Shown here: positions 1-6,291 of the stretch, piece by piece
How positions within the stretch are numbered: the stretch's first letter is position 1
Layout: each line of letters opens with the position of its first letter
Source of the DNA: Clostridium sp. CAG:411
Lineage (GTDB): Bacteria; Bacillota; Clostridia; Lachnospirales; Lachnospiraceae
Reading direction: 5' to 3'
Assembly (NCBI GenBank): GCA_000437275.1
Contig: FR899688.1
Span: 1 to 11,617 of the forward strand
DNA length: 11,617 nucleotides
The notes under the pieces: model-generated
Seen by the model: the letters and a program-made list of their open reading frames with translations, nothing else
Database searches by the model: none
Told to the model about the DNA's origin: nothing
Translations under genes and position numbers: made by a program

Positions 1-33
1 GTGGTGGTTGCTGACTTAGCAGGAACAAAATAA
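1..33 (+). CDS. Possible C-terminal tail of an upstream gene (partial)
   Basis: Frame 1 is open from the window edge and reads VVVADLAGTK followed by a TAA stop at 31-33. Ten residues are too few to identify a family. The stop lies 69 bases before the serine dehydratase start, a normal spacing for an upstream operon gene, but an open frame of this length can easily be chance. I do not recognise it. Confidence 0.25.
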   Translation: MVVADLAGTK

Positions 34-87
34 ACGCACTGTTTTTGAGAAAAAAGTACATAAGTTAGGAAAACATCGACCAATCAT

Positions 88-94
88 AAGGAGG
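88..94 (+). promoter_or_regulatory. Ribosome binding site of the serine dehydratase remnant
   Basis: AAGGAGG, a full match to the anti-Shine-Dalgarno sequence, sits 8 bases before the ATG at 103. The decayed gene has therefore kept an intact translation start and its 213-codon product could still be made. Confidence 0.8.
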
Positions 95-102
95 TATAGC
101 AA

Positions 103-744
103 ATGGCATTATTAGATATCATAGGACCAATCATGGTTGGACCTAGCAGTTCTCATACTGCTGGAGCGGTTAGAATTGGACAGATGACAAGAAAATTATT
201 AAATGATAGACCAGTGAAAGGTGAGATTTTATTGCATGGTTCTTTTGCAACAACAGGAAAAGGACATGGAACGGATAAGGCACTGGTTGCGGGAATATTA
301 GGGTTTTCTACGGATCAGTCTATGACAGCGATGGAAAAAACATTTACAGTTATGTGCGAAACGATTGATACCTATCGTTCGGGACGTATGTCTGCTAGTG
401 GATTGGTTGGAGATGAAAGTGGAAAATTAGAGAAATATCGAACCCAAAGTGTGGATAAAGTGGAAGAAAATGGAAAACAATCACCACTTTGTGGAAATTT
501 TATGGGGGAAGCGATGGTGATTGCTTTGAAAATGGCAGAATCCAATACTTGTATGCGACGAATTGTGGCAGCTCCAACGGCTGGTTCCTGTGGAGTGTTA
601 CCAGCGATGTTAATTCCATATTATCGCATGAATATGGGAGAAAAAGAGGAAATTGTAAAAGTGTTGTATGAGGCAGGGAACTTCCTTGCATCAGGAGGGG
701 TACACGACTCTTCTGATTTCTTTTCAATAACAATATCAGGATGA
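103..744 (+). pseudogene. L-serine dehydratase (iron-sulfur type), fused beta/alpha remnant lacking both domain ends
   Basis: Iron-sulfur L-serine ammonia-lyase converts L-serine to pyruvate and ammonia. In most Firmicutes it is two proteins, a beta subunit (SdaAB, about 220 residues) and an alpha subunit (SdaAA, about 290). Here a single 213-residue frame begins as beta (residues 1 to about 70: IIGPIMVGPSSSHTAGA, then HGSF and GKGHGTDKALVAGILG). It then jumps directly to alpha sequence (about 72-190: SGLVGD, then IVAAPTAGSCGVLPAML). The beta ACT-like part and the alpha N-terminus are missing. The frame degenerates after residue 190 and stops at 744; a final ITISG may echo the family's ISGAEGGC motif, with the stop where Ala would be. 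The remaining roughly 120 alpha residues, including the cysteines that hold the 4Fe-4S cluster, are absent, so catalysis is very unlikely. The reading frame is intact within what remains, which suggests a deletion fusing sdaAB to sdaAA plus loss of the 3' end, next to the convergent MATE gene. Confidence 0.85.
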
Positions 745-817
745 GAAGCAAAAAAATCTTTGTTGTAAAAAGAAATGTGTCACACACTCCTCTATTTTGG
801 TTAAGGTTATTTCAATT

Positions 818-2155
818 TTATGCCAAATAATTTTTCTCTCCAGCTAATATAAAGTATTTCAAATGCATACGAAAAGACAAAAGCAGTGTAATAAGTTCTG
901 CAACAGGTATGGCAATCCAGGCACCATTGATTCCTAAAAAGTTAGGTAAAGTTAGAAGTGCCAGTACCGTAAATACCAGGGTTCTGCAGGAAGAGATAAT
1001 AGCAGAAATTTTGCCGTTTGATAGGGCGGTAAAAAAGCCGGAACTGGTAATATTTAGTCCGCTGAATAAAAAGTTTATAGCAAATAGTTTAAATCCAAAG
1101 TCTGCTAAGGCAAAGGTTTTAGCATCTTTCGTAAAAACATTTACTAAAGGTGTTGATAAAACAATCGATAGAACAGTAAGGACTATAGAGGAGATTGCGA
1201 CAAATAGGAAGGAAACTTTGTAGGTGTTTTTTAATTCCTTTTTGTTGCAAGCACCATATTGGTATCCTACGATTGGACTAATGCCAATGGAAAAACCAAG
1301 GTAAAATGCATTAAATAGAAATTGGCCATAAAGAAGTATGGTAATAGCAGCTACGCCGTGTTCGCCAGCCAGTTTCATTAGTATAATATTGAATAAAAAA
1401 GTAACAATCGCATTGGAAAGTTGCGTTATCATTTCTGAGGAACCATTATAACAGGCTAGGACAAGTTCTTTTGCATGGAAAGAGAATTTTGTAAAATGCA
1501 AGCCTTCTCTTGAAAAGAAAAAGAAACATAGTCCAGCAATGGCAGGGATGGATTGTCCAATTCCAGTGGCGAGTGCGGCACCGCCAATTCCCAAATGGCA
1601 GATAACGATAAAAAGGTAGTCCAATACTGCATTTAAAATACCTGCTCCTACAGTAAGCAGTAATCCAAGGGATGGATACCCAGCAGTAACCAAATAGGAT
1701 TGAAAAAGTGTTTGCAACATACACGCAGGAGCAAAAAGAATAGCTGTGGACAAATATTGCTTACAATTAGGCAAAAGAACATCGTTAGAGCCTAGAAAAT
1801 AGGCAATTTGCGTCAGAAAAAATTGCGTTAAAATTAAGATAACGATACTAACGAATAAGCCAATGATTACAAACTGTGTCAGACACTCGTTTGCTTCTTT
1901 TTTACGGTCCTGTCCAAGGTATTTACTGATAATAGCGTTGCCGCCAGTAGCAAGCATTGTAGCAATTGCAATGACAATATTTATAATAGGATATACAATA
2001 TTTAAAGAAGAAAGTGCATTACTTCCGATAAAACGGGAAATAAAGATTCCATCTACAATTGTATAAAGTGACATGAAAATCATCATGGCAATAGATGGTG
2101 CAGCAAATTTTAAAAGAGTCCATGGTGTAAAGGTACGACCGATCTTATTATTCAT
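818..2155 (-). CDS. MATE family efflux transporter
   Basis: A 445-residue, highly hydrophobic protein of the usual MATE length (about 440-460), with roughly 12 predicted membrane segments in two similar halves. The N-terminal part (APSIAMMIFMSLYTIVDGIF around residues 14-33, then ATGGNAIISKYLGQ around 65-78) is typical of the MepA/DinF-like branch. The second half carries the matching GFSIGISPIVGYQYGA segment. MATE proteins are Na+ or H+ antiporters in the cytoplasmic membrane that export cationic drugs, flavins or metabolites; the substrate here cannot be read from sequence. The start is chosen for its ATG with AGGAAAGG about 10 bases upstream. It converges on the serine dehydratase remnant and is divergent from the 75-residue gene, so it is probably transcribed alone. 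I see no strong terminator after it. Confidence 0.93.
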   Translation of the reverse strand: MNNKIGRTFTPWTLLKFAAPSIAMMIFMSLYTIVDGIFISRFIGSNALSSLNIVYPIINIVIAIATMLATGGNAIISKYLGQDRKKEANECLTQFVIIGLFVSIVILILTQFFLTQIAYFLGSNDVLLPNCKQYLSTAILFAPACMLQTLFQSYLVTAGYPSLGLLLTVGAGILNAVLDYLFIVICHLGIGGAALATGIGQSIPAIAGLCFFFFSREGLHFTKFSFHAKELVLACYNGSSEMITQLSNAIVTFLFNIILMKLAGEHGVAAITILLYGQFLFNAFYLGFSIGISPIVGYQYGACNKKELKNTYKVSFLFVAISSIVLTVLSIVLSTPLVNVFTKDAKTFALADFGFKLFAINFLFSGLNITSSGFFTALSNGKISAIISSCRTLVFTVLALLTLPNFLGINGAWIAIPVAELITLLLSFRMHLKYFILAGEKNYLA

Positions 2156-2242
2156 AATTATAAAAATCCTTTCCTATAGAATTACAATTAAAAGAGTGAG
2201 TCAATGTCCAAATTTTTTGGGGACAACTGTTAGATAAAGTGT

Positions 2243-2272
2243 ATGATATACTATAGGGAGAGTTATCGTCAA
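2243..2272 (-). promoter_or_regulatory. Probable sigma-A promoter of the MATE gene
   Basis: On the minus strand, TTGACG (2272-2267) and TATCAT (2248-2243) are separated by 18 bases. Each hexamer matches the consensus at five of six positions. It would give a leader of about 80 nt before the ATG. A second, weaker TTGACT lies nearer the gene (minus strand, about 2204-2199) but has no convincing -10. Confidence 0.5.
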
Positions 2273-2294
2273 GGGGGCAGTTAAAAATAAAAAG

Positions 2295-2324
2295 TTGAGA
2301 AAATCTATATTCTAGTGCTATAAT
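2295..2324 (+). promoter_or_regulatory. Extended -10 promoter of the 75-residue gene
   Basis: TTGAGA (2295-2300), an 18-base spacer and a perfect TATAAT (2319-2324) preceded by TGC, i.e. an extended -10 TGnTATAAT. Transcription would begin near 2331, leaving a leader of about 45 nt. It points away from the MATE promoter, so the two genes share a divergent control region. Confidence 0.7.
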
Positions 2325-2376
2325 AATAGAAGTGTTGGCAGATGCTTTAAAGTTACACTTTAGATAGGGGGAAGAT

Positions 2377-2604
2377 ATGTCAAATTTATATAAAGTAGTG
2401 GATATAGAGGAACCAGATTTTGGCTGTGAAGGGTTGCCAGAACATATGGAGAGAATGGATAAGGTAACCATAAAAAATGCAGAAAATAAAAAGCAAACTT
2501 TGAATGTCGCAGATAAATATTTATATGAGCAGAATATTGACGTGGGCGATATGGTAAATTATATAAATGGAAGTATTCAGAAAGTATTGCCTACGGAAGT
2601 ATAA
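2377..2604 (+). CDS. Small protein of unknown function, 75 residues
   Basis: I do not recognise a family. The ATG has a purine-rich ribosome site, GGGGGAAG (2367-2374), very close upstream, and a strong extended -10 promoter precedes it, so it is very likely expressed. The protein is soluble and acidic, with no signal peptide or membrane segment. It has one cysteine (in the DFGCEGLPEHM stretch, about residues 14-24). The second half (about 28-72: MDKVTIKNAENKKQTLN, then VGDMVNYINGSIQKV) has the alternating beta-strand look of a small barrel or OB/SH3-like fold, which is only an impression. The gene is followed directly by the remnant of a transporter gene, so its original neighbours may have been lost. 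Confidence 0.75.
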   Translation: MSNLYKVVDIEEPDFGCEGLPEHMERMDKVTIKNAENKKQTLNVADKYLYEQNIDVGDMVNYINGSIQKVLPTEV

Positions 2605-2631
2605 AGCAGTGATGTATACAAAGAGTATTAA

Positions 2632-2799
2632 ATAGGAGAAATTTCTATTTTTAATGCATTTATTCCTATTATAGGTGCAGTGTTATCTTGTTTGATGTTG
2701 AGAGAACCATTTTATGGACGTTACATTGTAGCAGGATTGCTCGTTGTAGTGGGCGTGTATATAATAAATGCACATGATTATAGAACGGATACATTGTAG
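2632..2799 (+). pseudogene. EamA/DMT-superfamily transporter, C-terminal remnant
   Basis: An open frame runs from just after a TAA at 2629-2631 to TAG at 2797-2799. The 53 residues encoded from 2641 begin ISIFNAFIPIIGAVLSCLML, continue with REPFYGR and end with a hydrophobic helix (IVAGLLVVVGVYIIN). This is the ending of EamA-domain drug/metabolite transporters: a helix with F..P...., a short loop with (G/R)E, then the last helix ending G(V/I)Y(I/L)(I/V)N. The rest of the roughly 290-residue protein (eight or more helices) is absent and there is no start codon with a ribosome site. The stop is followed within three bases by a strong terminator, which looks like the original end of the lost gene. 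Confidence 0.75.
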
Positions 2800-2801
2800 T
2801 G

Positions 2802-2837
2802 AAAAAGTCCGTAATTCCTGTAATAACGGACTTTTTT
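2802..2837 (+). terminator. Rho-independent terminator
   Basis: AAAAAGTCCGT (2802-2812) pairs perfectly with ACGGACTTTTT (2826-2836) around a 13-base loop, and the 3' arm ends in a T run. The A and T runs on either side mean it could stop transcription in both directions. It isolates metY from the upstream small gene and the EamA remnant. Confidence 0.9.
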
Positions 2838-2856
2838 AAAAACTTCTAAAAACCTA

Positions 2857-2885
2857 TTGACATAATAGGAATTGTAAAGTATAAT
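2857..2885 (+). promoter_or_regulatory. Perfect consensus sigma-A promoter of metY
   Basis: TTGACA (2857-2862), exactly 17 bases, TATAAT (2880-2885): all 12 promoter bases match consensus. Transcription should start near 2892, giving a leader of about 89 nt before the chosen ATG. I see no S-box or other known riboswitch in that leader. Confidence 0.92.
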
Positions 2886-2980
2886 ATGAGCATAAATTAA
2901 ATCCGATATGAAAACTAGGAAAAAGAAACGAACAGAAAAATATAAGTCGAATGGAATATTCGCAGAAAGAGGTAGAGCAT

Positions 2981-4288
2981 ATGGCAAAGTTAGAAAGAAA
3001 AGATAGAAACTTCAAATTTGAAACATTACAGCTTCATGTGGGACAGGAAACTCCAGATCCAGTTACAGATGCAAGAGCAGTACCAATTTATCAATCTTCA
3101 TCTTATGTTTTCCGCAATTCACAGCATGCTGCAGATCGTTTTGGCTTAAAAGATGCTGGAAATATTTATGGTCGTTTGACCAATCCTACAGAAGATGTAT
3201 TCGAACGTAGAATTGCAGCATTAGAGGGTGGTGTAGCAGCTTTAGCAGTAGCTTCTGGTGCAGCAGCAGTTACATATACAATTCAGAATTTAGCATTGGC
3301 TGGGGACCACTTAGTAGTTGCAAAGAACATTTACGGTGGTACTTATAACTTATTGGCACATACATTAGTAGATTATAACATTGAGTCAACTTTTGTGGAC
3401 CCATTGAATTTAAGTGAAATTGAGGGTGCAATTAAGGAAAACACAAAGGCTGTTTATATTGAAACTCTTGGAAATCCCAATTCAGAAGTAGTCGACATCG
3501 AAGCAGTAGCAGAAATTGCACATAAGCACAATTTACCATTGGTAATTGATAACACATTTGGTACACCATACTTAATCCGTCCAATCGAATACGGTGCAGA
3601 TATTGTGGTACACTCTGCAACAAAGTTCATCGGTGGACATGGTACTACAATTGGTGGTGTTATCGTTGATGGTGGAAAATTTGATTGGAAAGCATCTGGA
3701 AAGTTTCCACAGCTTACTGAGCCAAACGAAAGTTATCATGGAATCAGCTTTGTGGATGCAGCAGGTCCAGCAGCATTTGTTACAAGAATTCGTGCAATTC
3801 TTCTTCGTGACATGGGTGCAACACTTTCTCCAATTCATGCATTTATCTTTTTACAGGGATTGGAGACGTTATCTCTTCGTGTAGAGCGTCATGTGGAAAA
3901 TACAAAGAAGGTAATTGAATTTTTACAGACACAGCCATTAGTAGAAAAGATTAACCATCCTTCTGTATCTGATGATCCAGAGCAGCAGAGATTATATAAG
4001 AAATATTTCCCTAATGGTGGTGGTTCTATCTTTACATTTGAAATTAAGGGAGATGCAAAGAAGGCACAGGAATTTATTGACAACTTGGAATTATTCTCCT
4101 TGTTAGCAAACGTTGCGGATGTAAAATCACTTGTTATTCATCCAGCATCTACTACACATGCAGAGTTAAATGAAAAAGAGCAGGCAGATCAGGGAATTAA
4201 GCCAAATACAATTCGTTTATCCATTGGTACAGAGCATATTGATGACATTATCGAGGATTTAAGTGAGGCATTTAAGGCAGTACAATAA
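2981..4288 (+). CDS. metY: O-acetylhomoserine aminocarboxypropyltransferase (O-acetylhomoserine sulfhydrylase)
   Basis: A cytoplasmic PLP enzyme of the Cys/Met metabolism (cystathionine gamma-synthase-like) family. It joins O-acetyl-homoserine with sulfide to give homocysteine for methionine synthesis; some members also use thiols. The 435-residue length suits MetY (about 420-435). The N-terminal KFETLQLHVGQE is typical, YGRLTNPT marks the phosphate/substrate region, and VVHSATKFIGGHG contains the PLP Schiff-base lysine, K215. The C-terminal VIHPASTTHAEL and IRLSIGTEHIDDII are family hallmarks. The start at 2981 is preferred over the in-frame ATG at 2951 because AAAGAGGT (2966-2973) lies 7 bases before it, while 2951 has no ribosome site, and MAKLERKDRNFKFETLQ resembles family N-termini. 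It has its own promoter and its own terminator, so it is probably monocistronic. Its codons favour T/A-ending forms evenly, as expected of a well-expressed resident gene. Confidence 0.95.
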   Translation: MAKLERKDRNFKFETLQLHVGQETPDPVTDARAVPIYQSSSYVFRNSQHAADRFGLKDAGNIYGRLTNPTEDVFERRIAALEGGVAALAVASGAAAVTYTIQNLALAGDHLVVAKNIYGGTYNLLAHTLVDYNIESTFVDPLNLSEIEGAIKENTKAVYIETLGNPNSEVVDIEAVAEIAHKHNLPLVIDNTFGTPYLIRPIEYGADIVVHSATKFIGGHGTTIGGVIVDGGKFDWKASGKFPQLTEPNESYHGISFVDAAGPAAFVTRIRAILLRDMGATLSPIHAFIFLQGLETLSLRVERHVENTKKVIEFLQTQPLVEKINHPSVSDDPEQQRLYKKYFPNGGGSIFTFEIKGDAKKAQEFIDNLELFSLLANVADVKSLVIHPASTTHAELNEKEQADQGIKPNTIRLSIGTEHIDDIIEDLSEAFKAVQ

Positions 4289-4354
4289 TTTTATGAGATT
4301 TCTATTTTGAGCAATTGTTTTTATCAACAACAGTTCTAAATAATTATGGCAAGA

Positions 4355-4394
4355 GGCAAGTTACATGTAGGTGTGACTTGCCCGTTTGTGTTTA
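4355..4394 (+). terminator. Terminator after metY
   Basis: GGCAAGTTACA (4355-4365) pairs with TGTGACTTGCC (4372-4382), 11 pairs including one T-G, around a 6-base loop. A T-rich tail follows (CGTTTGTGTTT), interrupted by G, so the terminator may be imperfect and allow read-through into the patatin gene. Confidence 0.65.
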
Positions 4395-4406
4395 TGATGG
4401 TACAAT
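4378..4406 (+). promoter_or_regulatory. Probable promoter of the patatin/HD operon
   Basis: TTGCCC (4378-4383), 17 bases and TACAAT (4401-4406), with TGG directly before the -10 (extended -10). The -35 overlaps the 3' arm of the metY terminator hairpin. Transcription would begin near 4413, about 38 bases before the ATG. Confidence 0.5.
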
Positions 4407-4450
4407 AAACTTAATTAAGAATTAATAGGAATAAAAGATGGAGGAAACAG

Positions 4451-5302
4451 ATGAAAACAGGGCTGATTATGGAAGGCGGCGCTATGCGTGGCATGTTTAC
4501 CTGTGGTGTCACAGACGTATTGATGGAAAATGACATTACGTTTGATGGGGCAATTGGTGTGTCAGCAGGAGCAGTATTTGGTTGTAATTATAAGTCAAGA
4601 CAAGTTGGAAGAGCCATACGTTATAATAAGGCATATTGCAAGGATAAACGTTATGCCAGTTTTGAATCTCTCATAAAGACTGGAAATTTATACGGTGTGG
4701 AATTTTGCTATAATACGATTCCTTTTGAATTGGATTTATGGGATGTGGAGACATATCGTAAGAATCCTATGGAATTTTATGTCACTTGTACAGATGTAGA
4801 GACAGGAAAACCTGTGTATCATCTTTGTAAAGATGGCACAGGAAAAGATACAGAATGGATGCGGGCATCTGCATCTATGCCGTTGGTGTCTCAAATTGTA
4901 GAAATTGATGGATACAAGCTGTTAGATGGAGGCGTAGGAGATTCGATACCGCTTCGTCATTTTGAAAAATTGGGTTATAATCGAAATGTAGTAATTTTGA
5001 CGCAGCCGTTTAATTATATAAAGGAGAAAAATAAATATATGCCAGTGGCAAATGTTGCATTGAGGAAATATCCAAAGATGTTGGAGGCAATGGAGAACAG
5101 ACATATTCGTTATAACAAAACAATAGAATATATTCGTGAGAAGGAATTGCGTGGTGAAGTGTTTGTGATTCGACCACCGCGAGCATTAAATATCGGAGGT
5201 ACGGAAAAAAATCCTGAGGAATTAGAGCGTGTTTATCAGATTGGCCGCAGGACGGCTGTTCGCAAACTGGATGAATTGAAGGCTTTTTTGAAAGCAGAAT
5301 AA
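4451..5302 (+). CDS. Patatin-like phospholipase (YjjU-like)
   Basis: A 283-residue serine hydrolase of the patatin family, which uses a Ser-Asp dyad to cleave acyl esters of lipids. The parts in order are the oxyanion-hole loop EGGAMRG (about residues 8-14), the nucleophile elbow GVSAG with S38, and the catalytic aspartate D159 in LLDGGVGDSIPL. After these comes a charged C-terminal region (about 205-283), as in YjjU-type members, that ends in an RKLDELKAFL helix. There is no signal peptide or membrane segment, so it should act in the cytoplasm, probably at the inner face of the membrane. GGAGGAA (4440-4446) lies 4 bases before the ATG. The HD-domain gene follows 50 bases after its stop on the same strand with no terminator between, so the two are likely co-transcribed. 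The natural lipid substrate is not predictable. Confidence 0.92.
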   Translation: MKTGLIMEGGAMRGMFTCGVTDVLMENDITFDGAIGVSAGAVFGCNYKSRQVGRAIRYNKAYCKDKRYASFESLIKTGNLYGVEFCYNTIPFELDLWDVETYRKNPMEFYVTCTDVETGKPVYHLCKDGTGKDTEWMRASASMPLVSQIVEIDGYKLLDGGVGDSIPLRHFEKLGYNRNVVILTQPFNYIKEKNKYMPVANVALRKYPKMLEAMENRHIRYNKTIEYIREKELRGEVFVIRPPRALNIGGTEKNPEELERVYQIGRRTAVRKLDELKAFLKAE

Positions 5303-5352
5303 AATGCAGGTGTTTGGATAGACTAAGTTTTGAGGAAAAGGGGCGAAAGCTC

Positions 5353-5820
5353 ATGGATGAAAAAGAAATCTGGAAGCTTGTGTTCGAATATGGAAAAGAT
5401 ATTCTTGCAACAGAAAGTATGAAGTCAGAACGGGGCTTCATGCAACATGGAAGGGTATCGGTATATCGGCATTCCCTAAATGTAGCATTTGCAAGTCTGT
5501 ATCTTGCCCGTAAATGGAAATGGCGGGTGAATGAGAGGACGCTTGTTCGGGGAGCATTATTACATGATTACTTTTTGTATGATTGGCATGAACCGAGCGA
5601 AGAACACAAGTGGCATGGATTTATTCATGCGGAAATTGCCTTAAAAAATGCGGTTAGGGATTTTAATTTAAACAGGGTAGAGCGTGATATTATACGAACG
5701 CATATGTTTCCACTAAATCTTAGATTGCCAGCGTATAAGGAAAGTGTATTAGTTTGTATTGCTGACAAATATTGTGCGGCGAAGGAAACAGTGTTGGAAC
5801 GAAAGAAAGCAGAAGAATGA
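5353..5820 (+). CDS. HD-domain phosphohydrolase-like protein
   Basis: A 155-residue cytoplasmic protein of the HD superfamily, whose members are metal-dependent phosphohydrolases for nucleotides or second messengers. The metal-ligand pattern is visible: H40 (VYRHSLN), H71-D72 (GALLHDYFLYDWH), further histidines H92 (FIHAEIA) and H117 (IRTHMFP), and D138 (CIADKYC). The extra conserved-looking histidines suggest a two-metal site. The frame opens further upstream at a TTG (5314), but the ATG at 5353 has AAGGGG (5338-5343) ahead of it and gives a compact HD protein. The gene lies 50 bases behind the patatin gene, in what looks like a two-gene operon, and is closed by a hairpin. Substrate unknown; the pairing suggests lipid-head-group or nucleotide turnover, which is inference only. 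Confidence 0.88.
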   Translation: MDEKEIWKLVFEYGKDILATESMKSERGFMQHGRVSVYRHSLNVAFASLYLARKWKWRVNERTLVRGALLHDYFLYDWHEPSEEHKWHGFIHAEIALKNAVRDFNLNRVERDIIRTHMFPLNLRLPAYKESVLVCIADKYCAAKETVLERKKAEE

Positions 5821-5865
5821 GTGTCGTACGGATGCATAAGGATAAGTATGACACTTTGTTGCTTT
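5821..5865 (+). terminator. Terminator of the patatin/HD operon
   Basis: GTGTCGTAC (5821-5829) pairs with GTATGACAC (5846-5854), 9 pairs with one G-T, starting directly after the stop codon. It is followed by TTTGTTGCTTT. The loop is 16 bases and the T tract is broken, so it is moderate in strength. Confidence 0.6.
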
Positions 5866-5911
5866 ATGAAATGAGGCTGAATTTACATAAAAATGGATGA
5901 GATAGTGTAGC

Positions 5912-6074
5912 ATGTACTCTCAGAATCTCCCTTGCACCCACTTTTGCGACTGTTTTTCCGCCAGCTATACACAAATTTAATCAACGTACGCTCCACGTAC
6001 GCCTCATAAATTTGTGCATATCTGACAAAAAAACATTTTGCAAAATCAGGCACAAAGAGACTCCGAGAGTACAT
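5912..6074 (-). repeat. 163-bp gap-free palindrome, candidate structured RNA or foldback element
   Basis: Two 68-base arms (5912-5979 and 6007-6074) are symmetric about 5993. The outermost 10 bases (ATGTACTCTC / GAGAGTACAT) pair perfectly. The innermost 14 (TATACACAAATTTA / TAAATTTGTGCATA) pair with one difference. The apex is CGTACG-ctcca-CGTACG. If one single-base bulge is allowed in the middle of the arms, about 12 of the roughly 16 differences become G-U pairs in RNA copied from the minus strand, and only one would in plus-strand RNA. This is why the minus strand is given as the likely functional one. It has no clear coding potential: the minus-strand frame through it has no ribosome site. 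It could be a multicopy intergenic repeat or a non-coding RNA; I cannot name a known family. Confidence 0.7.
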
Positions 6075-6291
6075 TAGCTTTAAAAGGAGGAACAAGGGAA
6101 GAATTCTGTGATAAAATGCAAGATGTTAAAAAATATCAACCAAACTGATTAAATATAATCATGTTCCTTATGCATATACTATGTTAAAATAACATCATAA
6201 AAATTGATATAATTTAACTATATGAGTTCGGTTTATTTCAAAAAACAAAAATTTATAGTTAGGAACGTTGAATAGAAGGAAGGATGATACC
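6075..6291 (+). promoter_or_regulatory. leuA control region with palindromic and repeated ATGTTA sites
   Basis: A TATAAT at 6208-6213 with a weak -35 TTAAAA (6184-6189), 18 bases apart, is the best promoter for leuA. The perfect palindrome ATGTTAAAATAACAT (6181-6195) covers that -35. The same ATGTTAAAA occurs in direct orientation at 6123-6131. TATGCATA (6169-6176) is another palindrome, and a further TATAAT lies at 6154-6159. These are candidate operator sites. I looked for a T-box (AGGGTGGNACCGCG), common before amino-acid genes in this phylum, and do not see one, nor a leucine-rich leader peptide or attenuator hairpin. A purine tract AAAAGGAGG (6081-6089) has no start codon at useful distance. 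Confidence 0.45.

Noticed and set aside
2148..2471. A 107-codon minus-strand open frame between the MATE and small genes
   Set aside because: It overlaps the start of the 75-residue gene and the divergent promoters, has no ribosome site and a low-complexity Ser/Ile-rich product.
2886..2980. SAM (S-box) riboswitch in the metY leader
   Set aside because: The leader is short and lacks the multi-stem conserved core and terminator that an S-box needs.
5883..6095. A 70-codon minus-strand open frame through the long palindrome
   Set aside because: It opens at a TTG with no ribosome site, its codons are dictated by the palindrome arms, and the peptide has no recognisable domain. RNA structure explains the sequence better than coding.
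6107..6152. Mini-ORFs after the purine tract AAAAGGAGG that might be a leader peptide for leuA attenuation
   Set aside because: The candidate peptides (10-14 codons) are not rich in leucine or valine, the ribosome site is too far from the starts, and no terminator/antiterminator hairpin pair follows.
6075..6291. T-box leader for leuA
   Set aside because: The AGGGTGGNACCGCG T-box sequence and a following terminator are absent.
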